Assembly (NCBI GenBank): GCA_022821645.1 | Contig: JAJEDE010000003.1 | Location: 1-64,000 of the forward strand | Direction of reading: 5' to 3' | Source: Chloroflexota bacterium | Lineage (GTDB): Bacteria > Chloroflexota > UBA11872 | Length of the DNA: 64,000 bases | In this document: positions 35,456-43,422 of the stretch, in pieces | How the letters are laid out: the number at the start of each line of letters is the position of its first letter | Position numbering within the stretch: position 1 is the first letter of the stretch | Position numbers and translations under genes: made by a program | Notes under the pieces: model-generated | What the model was told of the DNA's origin: nothing | What the model saw: the letters and a program-made list of their open reading frames with translations, nothing else | Database searches by the model: none

Positions 35456-36283
35456 ATGTATCGATCAGTTCGAGCGGCGGCGCTCTCCATCAAGCCCAAG
35501 CAATGGGACAAGCCCGCCAACGCCGACAAGCTGGAGGACTTCGTTCGCCAGGCCGCGGCCCAGGGCGCGGAACTGGTGGTAGCTCCCGAAGGTTTCCTGG
35601 AGGGCTACGTCGTCATGGAGGTCATCGAGGATCCAGATCTCCGTGCTGACATGTGGGAGATCGCCGAGCCGCCGGACGGTCAGTACATCCAGCGCTTCAG
35701 CGACCTGGCGCGCGAACTAAGCATCGTGCTCTGCTTCGGCTACGCCGAACGGCGCGACGACGGCGTCTACAACGCCGCCATCATCCTGGGGCCCGATGGC
35801 GAACACTGCGGAACCTATTACAAGACGCAGCTTGCCGAGGGCGCGTGCGACGACTGGGACTTCAACCGTCTCGGCCACAGCCTTCGCGCCATCGACACCC
35901 CCGTGGGCCGCGTCGGCACCATGATCTGCAACGACCGCTGGAACCCGCTGATTGCCCGCGCCCAGGTCATGGACGGCGCTCAAGCCTTACTGATCCCTTC
36001 CTTTGGCTCGCGCAGCCGCGAGCAGAACCTGAACGTGATCGCGAGGGCGCGTGAAAACGGCGTGCCCGTGGTCGAAGCCAATGTGGGAGTGAATCTGATC
36101 GTCAGCAAGGGCGAAGTTGCCGCCTACGTCTGGGGAACCGACCGCATATCCATAGCCACCATCGAAATCCCGTTGCCGCCGTCGGAAGTCAACGCCCGCG
36201 CCGTCGCTGAGGAGTTCATGACCTGGCGTGGACCCGAAATGCAGCGCCGCTACGAACGCACCGTCGAGAAGATCTCCGGCTGA
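35456..36283 (+). CDS. Carbon-nitrogen hydrolase (nitrilase family)
   Basis: A 275-residue amidase of the nitrilase superfamily with the catalytic Glu45 (APEGF), Lys123 (YYKTQL) and Cys158 (MICNDRW). The sequence resembles the branch holding N-carbamoylputrescine amidase and omega-amidase, but the substrate is not settled. ATG 35456 has AAAGGA 8 bases upstream. Its stop is 7 bases from the convergent DUF971 gene stop. Confidence 0.83.
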   Translation: MYRSVRAAALSIKPKQWDKPANADKLEDFVRQAAAQGAELVVAPEGFLEGYVVMEVIEDPDLRADMWEIAEPPDGQYIQRFSDLARELSIVLCFGYAERRDDGVYNAAIILGPDGEHCGTYYKTQLAEGACDDWDFNRLGHSLRAIDTPVGRVGTMICNDRWNPLIARAQVMDGAQALLIPSFGSRSREQNLNVIARARENGVPVVEANVGVNLIVSKGEVAAYVWGTDRISIATIEIPLPPSEVNARAVAEEFMTWRGPEMQRRYERTVEKISG

Positions 36284-36290
36284 CGCGCGC

Positions 36291-36629
36291 CTACCGGCTC
36301 TCGGACTCGCTCCGGTCGGCCAGCGCGCGCAGCATCTCCCACGGGAAAATGCCGGTGCTGTGGCTATCGCTCCAGTCGAACGTCAGCGCGTAGTTCCCCA
36401 CCGGCGCGATTCGATAGGCGCGGATGTCGGGCGGAATCGTTTCGGGTTTCAGCAGGGGAGCGCCGGTCAGTTCGTCGCGGCAGACCGCGCAGCGGCAGGC
36501 CAGGCGAATCTTTCGCAGCGGAATCTCCGAGGTCACGCCGTCGGCCCAATCGATGCCGAGCGACGCCTCGCCGATTCGGTGGATCCCCACCGCCGTGACT
36601 CGAGCCAGCGCGTCGGAGCGTGTGCTCAC
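36291..36629 (-). CDS. DUF971 (gamma-butyrobetaine hydroxylase-like N-terminal) domain protein
   Basis: A 112-residue stand-alone DUF971 domain: LGIDWADGVTSEIPLRKIRLACRC with the Cys pair (CRCAVC) and VGNYALTFDWSDSHSTGIFPWEMLR at the end. The domain is linked to iron-sulphur protein assembly (ApbC/Mrp fusions) in some genomes. The GTG start overlaps the stop of the upstream guanylyltransferase gene as GTGA, so expression is coupled. Confidence 0.83.
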   Translation of the reverse strand: MSTRSDALARVTAVGIHRIGEASLGIDWADGVTSEIPLRKIRLACRCAVCRDELTGAPLLKPETIPPDIRAYRIAPVGNYALTFDWSDSHSTGIFPWEMLRALADRSESESR

Positions 36630-39094
36630 CGGGCGGCGCTGGCGACCAGGTGCTCGATCTCATCGGCCAATGAGGCCGCCGCGACCGGACCCTCACCCTC
36701 CGCCATCACGCGAAATACCGGCCGGTCATCGTCGGGAACGACCACCGCCCGCGCATAGCCTTCGCCGAAGACAACGCCATCGGTCTCGCCTTCGTCGCTA
36801 CGGTCGGGGTGCGAGTTCAACACGCGCATCAGTTGCGCACGACGCTCCCAGGCCACCGAGACTTCACGGTGCGCCAGTGTGAACGCGGGCAGCGAACCGA
36901 CCCTCGCCGACACTGGCAAGTCGCTGAGCGCCTGCGCGCTTATCAGATGTACCAGGGTTGCCATGGCGTCAGGCCCTGGGTGCAGGTCGGGAAAGGCCAG
37001 CGCGTTTCGGCCGTTCGCCGCCACCACCGCTTGCTCACCGTCACTCACCTGCATCATGTTGGCCACATTGGCCTGCGTGCGGATAGGCGTGAAGCCCAGC
37101 TCGCTGGCATACGAGGTCAGGCTGTTGGGCACCGTAAACGGCACGGCCAGCGGACCGGAGAGTCCTCGTGCCCGCAGCCCGTCCAGCACCAGCGCGATGA
37201 CGGTCAGGCTGTCGATCGGTTCTCCCTGCTCGTCTACCAGCCAGATGCGGTTGCCGTCCGGACCAACGACGGCGCCGAAGGTCGCGCCTACCGCTGTAAC
37301 GATTCGCCCCAATCGCGCCAAGCGCTCCTCGATCACCATTCCACCGGAACCAACGTCGACCGGCGAGGCGTCAACGGCGGTGTCGCGGACACCCAGCCGC
37401 GTCAGCACGCTCAGCAGGGTCTCCCCGCAGGTTCCGTCGCTGTAATCCACCACCACGCCGACGTGTCGATGCGTGACTTCGGGATTGGCCACGACGCGCA
37501 GGAGCGCTTCCTGGTAGGCCTCGACAGCGGATGCCACGGTGATTTCGGCAATCGAATCCGAGCCGACACGCCGAAAGTCCTCACGCATGAACGTGGCTTC
37601 GATTTTGCGCTGCTCGGTCGGCCGAATGTCCACGCCTCGCGGGTTTGTGAAGCGCACGTCCACGGCCGCCGCGTCGTAGGGCGACGTCCGCACGTGGGTG
37701 GCGCCATCGGCCTCAAACCGGGCGCATGAGAACCGACCCACCGGAAACGGTGTGGCGCCAATGTCGATTACGCGCACGCCCACCGATGCGAGACCCGCCA
37801 TCAGCGCTCGTTTCACCATGCGGGCAGGCCGAGTCTGGTCTCGGTTCGCCACCACCGAGGCGCCGACCGGCAGCGTGCTGCCCCAGGCGGCGCCCAACCG
37901 CGCCGCAAACTCGGGCGTGAGTTCGAAATTCGCCAGCCCGGCCACGCCGCCGTGCGTAAAGATCGTCCGCCGAGCCTGCGGCGCGTGGATCAGGCTTCGG
38001 TCCACAACCACGCCTTCGTCCACGAACTTGCGCGGCCAGATGCGCACGCCTGGTCGTACGGACGACCCGTCGGCCAGCGTGCTGCGGTCGCCGATGACCA
38101 CGTCCTCCCGAATTGTGACGCCACGACCCAGGTTGGCGTGCCGGGCCACGATGCACTGCTCCAGGTTCGCGCCCACGCCGACGACTACATTGCCGCTGAT
38201 CACGGCCTCGCTGATCTCGGCCCGTTCGGCGATCAGCGTGTTGTCCCCGATCACCGCGGGACCGCGAATAACCGCGTGGGCGTGAACTTCGCTTCCACGC
38301 CCTATGAAGACCGGACCCCGCAGTTGCGCGGTGGGATCAACGCGAGCCGTCGGATCCACTGCCGGCGTATCGGATCGATAGGAGGGGCCGCCGTACGTGC
38401 GCACTCGCCCTGACACCAGATCAGCATTCGCGGCCCGGTAGGCGTCGAGCGTGCCAATGTCAGTCCAGTAGCCGTCGGCAATATGCCCGTAGAGTGGGCG
38501 GCTGCCGGCCAGCATGGCGGGGAAGACGTCCATCGAAAAATCGACTTCCCGCCCCGGTGGAATCAGGTCGAATACCGACGGATCGAGCATGTAGATCCCG
38601 GTGTTGGCGGCGTCGCTCAAGACCTCGCCCCAGGATGGCTTTTCCTGAAAGCGCACGATCCGCCCGTCGTTCTCGGTCACCACGACGCCGTATTCCAACG
38701 GGTTCGGAACGCGCGCCAGCAGCAATGTGGCCTGGGAATCGCTGGACTGGTGCGCGGTTGCCAGCGCCGTCAAGTCAACATCCGTGAGCGCATCGCCCGA
38801 AATCACCAGGAATGGCTCGGTCAATTGGTCGCGGGCCAGCGCCACACTGCCAGCTGTGCCCAACGGCTCGTTCTCGTAGGTGTAGGCGATTCGGAGGCCA
38901 AAGTCTTCGCCTGACTGGAAGTAGTTCTCAATCGTGGAGCCGAGGTAGTGCAGCGTCACGATGACGTCGGTAAAGCCGTGGGCACGCAGCAGCCGCAGGA
39001 TGTGTTCCATGACGGGCGCGTCGCCCAGCATCGCCATTGGCTTGGGGCGCTCAATGGTCAGCGGTCGCAGCCGGGAGCCTTCGCCGCCGGCCAT
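36626..39094 (-). CDS. Mannose-1-phosphate guanylyltransferase fused to a degenerate phosphomannomutase-like domain
   Basis: An 822-residue fusion. Residues 1-225 form a nucleotidyltransferase (MAGGEGSRLRPL, ISGDALTDVD), about 240-365 a left-handed beta-helix with hexapeptide repeats (FIGRGSEVHAHAVIRG and others), and about 370-822 an alpha-D-phosphohexomutase-like region. In the last part the phosphoserine loop TASHNP is replaced by RTSPYDAAAV and the metal loop DGDGDR by GPDGNR, so mutase activity is doubtful. GDP-mannose synthesis is the likely role, feeding Gmd/Rmd (56-58 kb). ATG 39094 cuts close: the codons before it read THAVV, the expected first strand, but no canonical start lies upstream in frame before a TAG. 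Confidence 0.83.
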   Translation of the reverse strand: MAGGEGSRLRPLTIERPKPMAMLGDAPVMEHILRLLRAHGFTDVIVTLHYLGSTIENYFQSGEDFGLRIAYTYENEPLGTAGSVALARDQLTEPFLVISGDALTDVDLTALATAHQSSDSQATLLLARVPNPLEYGVVVTENDGRIVRFQEKPSWGEVLSDAANTGIYMLDPSVFDLIPPGREVDFSMDVFPAMLAGSRPLYGHIADGYWTDIGTLDAYRAANADLVSGRVRTYGGPSYRSDTPAVDPTARVDPTAQLRGPVFIGRGSEVHAHAVIRGPAVIGDNTLIAERAEISEAVISGNVVVGVGANLEQCIVARHANLGRGVTIREDVVIGDRSTLADGSSVRPGVRIWPRKFVDEGVVVDRSLIHAPQARRTIFTHGGVAGLANFELTPEFAARLGAAWGSTLPVGASVVANRDQTRPARMVKRALMAGLASVGVRVIDIGATPFPVGRFSCARFEADGATHVRTSPYDAAAVDVRFTNPRGVDIRPTEQRKIEATFMREDFRRVGSDSIAEITVASAVEAYQEALLRVVANPEVTHRHVGVVVDYSDGTCGETLLSVLTRLGVRDTAVDASPVDVGSGGMVIEERLARLGRIVTAVGATFGAVVGPDGNRIWLVDEQGEPIDSLTVIALVLDGLRARGLSGPLAVPFTVPNSLTSYASELGFTPIRTQANVANMMQVSDGEQAVVAANGRNALAFPDLHPGPDAMATLVHLISAQALSDLPVSARVGSLPAFTLAHREVSVAWERRAQLMRVLNSHPDRSDEGETDGVVFGEGYARAVVVPDDDRPVFRVMAEGEGPVAAASLADEIEHLVASAAR

Positions 39095-39145
39095 GACTAC
39101 GGCGTGTGTGGGGATACTTCGAGCCGTAACGTGGGTCGTGTTTTC

Positions 39146-39173
39146 AGTCTACGTTTCGACCCTGCCCTGTCAA
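39146..39173 (-). promoter_or_regulatory. Promoter for the guanylyltransferase fusion
   Basis: On the minus strand TTGACA (complement of 39168-39173), a 16-base spacer and TAGACT (39146-39151) form a good sigma-70-type promoter. Transcription would start near 39139, about 45 bases before ATG 39094. Confidence 0.6.
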
Positions 39174-39227
39174 CGCCGGTGCTAGGCTCGCGCGCTACCG
39201 CCACCTGTCAGCGGCCATATCAGTTCC

Positions 39228-39932
39228 ATGCCGTCTAGCCGCACGCCCACAATTGCCGTGATCGTGCCGACCTTCAACGAACGCGGAAACCCTGGTCCGC
39301 TGGTGGAGCAGGTGACCGCCGCGCTCGGCGACGCCCGGTTCCGCATTGAATTCGCGGATGACAGTACCGACGGCACGACGTGCGAGATCCGGGACTTGGC
39401 TCGCGGCAACCCGACCGTTTGCCTTAACCATAGCTCGACCCGACGGGGATTGGCACAGGCTGTGGCCGAGGTCCTTGACAGCGTTTCAGAAGACATCGTT
39501 GTGGTTATGGACGGCGACCTCCAGCATCCGCCGCACATCGTTCCGACGCTGATCGACGCGCTTACAGCCGGCGCGGAAATTGCCGTGGCCAGCCGATACA
39601 CGCCGGGAGGCCGCGAACTGGGACTAAGCGGACCTTGGCGACGAATGGTCAGCCGGGAATCGTCGCGAGTCTCGCAATTCCTGCTGCCTGCCGCTCGACG
39701 TACCTCCGACCCTGGCAGCGGCTTCTTCGCGTTTCGTCGCCGAATCCTCGACGGCACCGTCTTGCAGCCCGTCGGCTTCAAACTCCTCCTGGAAGTCCTG
39801 GTTCGAACCGATGCCGGACGCGTGGTCGATGTTCCGTACACATTCGACCGGCGCATACGCGCCACCAGCAAGGCGTCTCCGATGGAAGGGCTCCGCTATC
39901 TCCGCCATTTGCTGCGGCTATGCACGAACTAG
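39228..39932 (+). CDS. GT2 glycosyltransferase, polyprenyl-phosphate mannosyltransferase-like
   Basis: A 234-residue GT-A enzyme: IAVIVPTFNERGNPGPLVEQV, the acidic FADDSTDGT, VVVMDGDLQHPP, VASRYTPGG and the late DPGSGFFAFRR. This pattern fits Dpm1-type enzymes that put mannose on a polyprenyl phosphate from GDP-mannose, consistent with the divergent guanylyltransferase gene beside it. It lacks the C-terminal membrane helices seen in some members. The stop overlaps the convergent PNP stop on a CTAG. Confidence 0.82.
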   Translation: MPSSRTPTIAVIVPTFNERGNPGPLVEQVTAALGDARFRIEFADDSTDGTTCEIRDLARGNPTVCLNHSSTRRGLAQAVAEVLDSVSEDIVVVMDGDLQHPPHIVPTLIDALTAGAEIAVASRYTPGGRELGLSGPWRRMVSRESSRVSQFLLPAARRTSDPGSGFFAFRRRILDGTVLQPVGFKLLLEVLVRTDAGRVVDVPYTFDRRIRATSKASPMEGLRYLRHLLRLCTN

Positions 39933-40756
39933 GCTGAGCCGAGGCGCCCGATAACGGCTGCCAAGGCGGATCCAAGGCGCGGCGCAACGGCCGATGCCGT
40001 GTCCACGACCGCGGCGTGACCGCCGTCCAACGTTTCGTCGACTCCGGCCACATTCGTGATCGTCGCTACCGCGCCGACTCGTGCGCCGGCGTGTCGAGCG
40101 ACGACAACCTCCGGCGCTGTCGACATCCCGACCGCGTCGGCCCCGGCGCGACGCAGCAGCGAGGTCTCGGCCGATGTCTCATAGGACGGGCCGCCGACCA
40201 TCGCATAGATGCCTTCGCGGACTTTCAAGCCGGCTCGTCCAAGCTCCCGCGCAAGACCGGCGCGTAAGGTCACGTCGTACGCGCCCGCCATTGCGGGAAA
40301 CCGTTCGCCGCGCGCATCGTTCGGCCCGAGCAGCGGGTGGTGGCCCGCCAGCCCCGGCAGAAACAGGTGGTCACGCAGAACCATCACGTCGCCCGCCCGA
40401 AAGGCCGGATTGAGCGCTCCTGCTGCATTCGTCAGCAGCAGCCGCGATACGCCGGCGTCCAGCAGGACACGCACAAAACCGGCAATCGGCTGCATGTCGC
40501 CGTGCTCATAGAAGTGCGGGCGCCCCTGGCAGAGCCAGACGGGCACGCCGCCCGCCGCTGCCAGATGCAGGCGCCCGGGATGACCAACGACTGTGGCTGC
40601 GGGAAATCCTGGAACGTCCGCATAGTCGAGGACTCGGCGAACCTCAAATGCTTCGGTCAGGCCGGCCAGCCCGCTGCCACTGACCACCGCCCACGCTGGG
40701 GGAGTGCCGCCAGCTGCCGCGCGCAGGATTTCTCCGCCGCGAGCGGCTTCGGTCAC
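39929..40756 (-). CDS. Purine nucleoside phosphorylase
   Basis: A 275-residue class I PNP cleaving purine nucleosides with phosphate. Visible: VVSGSGLAGL (phosphate loop), HPGRLHL, QGRPHFYEH, LTNAAGALNP, LRDHLFLPG, VGGPSYETSAE and VGMSTAPEVVVARH. The Asn-containing TITNVAG near the end suggests guanosine/inosine specificity, as in trimeric PNPs. GTG start overlaps the Xer gene stop as GTGA. Confidence 0.88.
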   Translation of the reverse strand: MTEAARGGEILRAAAGGTPPAWAVVSGSGLAGLTEAFEVRRVLDYADVPGFPAATVVGHPGRLHLAAAGGVPVWLCQGRPHFYEHGDMQPIAGFVRVLLDAGVSRLLLTNAAGALNPAFRAGDVMVLRDHLFLPGLAGHHPLLGPNDARGERFPAMAGAYDVTLRAGLARELGRAGLKVREGIYAMVGGPSYETSAETSLLRRAGADAVGMSTAPEVVVARHAGARVGAVATITNVAGVDETLDGGHAAVVDTASAVAPRLGSALAAVIGRLGSA

Positions 40757-41649
40757 GCCTGGCGCCCGGCCCCCGAACCACCTGATGCCTGCGGTTGATT
40801 CTCACGCGCCAGTTCCGCGTACACCTGCGTGGTCGCCGGGCTGGCATGACCGAGCAGCTTTTGGACCTCGCGCACGCTGCTCTCACCCTGCAGTCGATGC
40901 GCGGCAAACGAGTGTCGCAGCGTATGCGGGGTAATTGGCGTCTGGATATTGGAGCGCTTTGCGTAGGCCTTGACGATCAGCCAGAAGCCCTGACGGGTTA
41001 GCCGGTTGCCGCGATGATTCAGAAACACCGCAGGCTCATCGACGCGACGAAGCAGCTTTTCGCGCCCATTGGTCAAGTACGCCAGCAGTGCCTCGGCCGA
41101 CCGTTCCGTCAGCGGCACCGTGCGGGCGTTGGCGCCGTCCCGGCCCAACTCAATCTCGCGCGCCCAGCAGTCGACGTCATCCACATCCAGGCCAACGAGT
41201 TCAGAGACGCGCATCCCGGTGGCATAGAGGGCTTCCAGCATCGCGCGGTCCCGCATGCGCTCGGGCGTGGACGCGTCCGCCGCCTGTTCCAACAGACGCT
41301 CGACCTCCGCGGTGGTGATTATTCGGGGACGACGCCGAGCCACGCGAGCGCCGTCCATTCCGGCGGTGGGATCCGCGGCCACCGCTTCCGAGGCCAGCAG
41401 GTAGCGATACAGCGCCTTTACCGCGGCCAGCTTGCGCGCCCGCGACGTCTGCCGGTACTCACGTCGAATGAGATCGGTCATGAAGGAACGCACGACTTTG
41501 GACGGGATGTGCCAGTCGGCATAGCCGGCCTTTTGCACAAACGCCTCAAACTGCCGCAGGTCGCTGCGGTACGCGGCCAAGGTGTTTTTCGACAGGCCGC
41601 GCTCAGTCTGTAAATGTCGGACGAATTCGTCCACGGTGGCGCGCATCAT
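40753..41649 (-). CDS. Xer-type tyrosine recombinase
   Basis: A 298-residue recombinase with the XerC/D layout: SAM-like N-terminal domain (LSKNTLAAYRSDLRQFEAFV) and a catalytic domain with Arg in ATGMRVSELVGL, His/Arg in TPHTLRHSFAAH, His in LLGHASPATTQVY and its Tyr. The beta-hairpin that usually carries the catalytic Lys (GKGNKER) reads RDGANAR here, with Asp in place of the Lys. It may be the chromosome-dimer recombinase, fitting a parS-bearing region, or a paralogue. Start ATG 41649; PNP follows with a 4-base overlap. Confidence 0.85.
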   Translation of the reverse strand: MMRATVDEFVRHLQTERGLSKNTLAAYRSDLRQFEAFVQKAGYADWHIPSKVVRSFMTDLIRREYRQTSRARKLAAVKALYRYLLASEAVAADPTAGMDGARVARRRPRIITTAEVERLLEQAADASTPERMRDRAMLEALYATGMRVSELVGLDVDDVDCWAREIELGRDGANARTVPLTERSAEALLAYLTNGREKLLRRVDEPAVFLNHRGNRLTRQGFWLIVKAYAKRSNIQTPITPHTLRHSFAAHRLQGESSVREVQKLLGHASPATTQVYAELARENQPQASGGSGAGRQA

Positions 41650-41828
41650 CGCCTCGGGTGAGTGACAAGCATTTGGACGTCGTACTCCCTGGCAACGGGC
41701 GGCGTGGTGCTTTCTTCCAGCCTCCCGACACGCACATCGTGCGGATGGGGACCGTTATGTTAACACGAAAACCGCTCAAAACCCCGATACTCGCCTAGAC
41801 TCGGGCGAAATCCTCGAAAGCTCCCGGA

Positions 41829-43082
41829 ATGCGCGTAGATCTCGCCTACGGCGACGGCGTTCTTCCCATCGAACTTGACGAAGACGCCGACATCATCGAA
41901 CCGCGCGACCCACCGCGCGTCGACAATCCGCACCAGGCCCTGCGTGAGGCCCTGCGCCGGCCCATCGCCAGCCCACCGCTGGCTGACCTTGTGCGTCCGG
42001 ATGACTCCATCGTGGTCGTGATTAGTGACAGCACACGGCCGGCGCCGAATCGGTTGATGCTGGAAGCGCTGCTGGGCGAGTTGGGCGCCGACGTGACGGA
42101 CCGAATGCACGTGCTGGTGGCCACTGGCCTGCATCGGCCAACCCGAGATGACGAACTCGACCGCATGCTCGGCCACGAATTGCACCACGAACTACGGATC
42201 ACCAATCACGAGGCCCATGATGAGTCGAGCTTGCGGCATATCGGCAAGACCTCGTCAGGGCGACCCGTGCTCATCAACCGCCGCTACCTCGACGCTGACG
42301 TTCGCATCACGCTGGGCCTGATCGAGCCGCACTTTTTCGCCGGTTTCAGCGGTGGGGCCAAGTTGATTCTGCCCGGCGTCGCGGGGGAAGCGAGCATTTT
42401 GCGTAATCACGACGCCGAAATGATCGGGCATCCCAACGCTCGTTGGGGCACGCTCGCCGGCAATCCAATCCATCGCGAGCAACGCGAAGCGGCTCGGATG
42501 GCTGGCTGCGAGTTCAGCGTGAACGTCACCATTGCGGGTGACGGCGCGATCACCGGCATCTTTGCCGGCGAACTGGAGGCGGTGCACGACACCGGCTGCA
42601 GGGCAGCCCTTCAAGCGGCGATGCAGCCGGTCGACGAGGCATACGACGTCGTTATCACGACCAATGGCGGACATCCGCTGGATCTGAATCTCTATCAGGC
42701 CGTTAAGGGAATGGATGCCGCGGCACAGATTGTGCGTCCCGGCGGCCACATCGTGATGGCCGCCGAGTGTCGTGAGGGCGCCGGACACGGCGACTTTGTA
42801 CACATCCTGCGTGAGCACACCACGCCGGGCGCGATGATCCGGTCCATCCGGAACGCTCGACACGTTCGCGGCGACCAGTGGCAGAACCAGATTTTCGGTC
42901 GCGTGCTGGACAGCGCCACCGTGCATCTCCGCGCCGACGGCCTCACAGACGATGAGATCCGCGCCGCGCACTGTGTTCCTTGCCCCGATGTCGCGCGAAG
43001 AACCCGCGAGTTGACGGGTTCCTCGGACCGCACCTGCGTGCTCCCTCGCGGGCCCTTTACGATTCCGTATATCGCCGCCTGA
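41829..43082 (+). CDS. LarA-like nickel-pincer racemase/epimerase
   Basis: A 417-residue DUF2088/LarA family enzyme. Motifs: ISDSTRPAPN, VATGLHRPT, the His-rich EPHFFAGFSGGAKLILPGV with the Lys that holds the pyridinium thioacid nickel cofactor, and TTNGGHPLDLNLYQAVKG. LarA racemises lactate; relatives racemise or epimerise other 2-hydroxyacids. The cofactor-making larB, larC and larE are not in the window. The Ldh-type 2-hydroxyacid dehydrogenases 5 kb away may act on related substrates. Confidence 0.85.
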   Translation: MRVDLAYGDGVLPIELDEDADIIEPRDPPRVDNPHQALREALRRPIASPPLADLVRPDDSIVVVISDSTRPAPNRLMLEALLGELGADVTDRMHVLVATGLHRPTRDDELDRMLGHELHHELRITNHEAHDESSLRHIGKTSSGRPVLINRRYLDADVRITLGLIEPHFFAGFSGGAKLILPGVAGEASILRNHDAEMIGHPNARWGTLAGNPIHREQREAARMAGCEFSVNVTIAGDGAITGIFAGELEAVHDTGCRAALQAAMQPVDEAYDVVITTNGGHPLDLNLYQAVKGMDAAAQIVRPGGHIVMAAECREGAGHGDFVHILREHTTPGAMIRSIRNARHVRGDQWQNQIFGRVLDSATVHLRADGLTDDEIRAAHCVPCPDVARRTRELTGSSDRTCVLPRGPFTIPYIAA

Positions 43083-43091
43083 CCGCGGGTG

Positions 43092-43133
43092 GGGGCAGGT
43101 TGCGCATGAGCGATCGTGGTCTTTGCCTGCCCC
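43092..43133 (+). terminator. Hairpin after larA
   Basis: GGGGCAGG (43092-43099) pairs with CCTGCCCC (43126-43133) over a 26-base loop, just after the LarA stop. No U-tract follows. It could end the larA transcript. Confidence 0.35.
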
Positions 43134-43207
43134 GGGCAGACGCGGACGCGGGAACCTCAGTAGACTCTCGATCACGGCGCAGCGGCCGCGGCGGAAAGGG
43201 TGATCAC

Positions 43208-43420
43208 GTGGAAAGCACGTCACCGAACGGCGACCACCGGAACGAGCACGTGTTCCAGGAGGTCTACTTGAGCGACGCCGTAGCCATCTCGGAGGAGACA
43301 ACCCACGGCACGGTCACGCTGGAACTCTTCGAACGCGGCCTGATCATGCACATGGAAAAAGAGGAAGGCCTGGAACTGGCCCGGGCCTTTACTGCGCTGG
43401 CGCGCTACCTGGAGGACTAG
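43208..43420 (+). CDS. Small acidic protein of unknown function
   Basis: A 70-residue soluble protein with several Glu and His residues (NEHVFQEVYLSDAVAISEE, then ELFERGLIMHMEKEEGLELARAF). It looks like a compact beta-beta-alpha unit ending in an amphipathic helix. GTG 43208 has AAAGGG 7 bases upstream. The stop is 2 bases from the convergent amidohydrolase stop. I do not recognise the family. Confidence 0.6.
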   Translation: MESTSPNGDHRNEHVFQEVYLSDAVAISEETTHGTVTLELFERGLIMHMEKEEGLELARAFTALARYLED

Positions 43421-43422
43421 GC

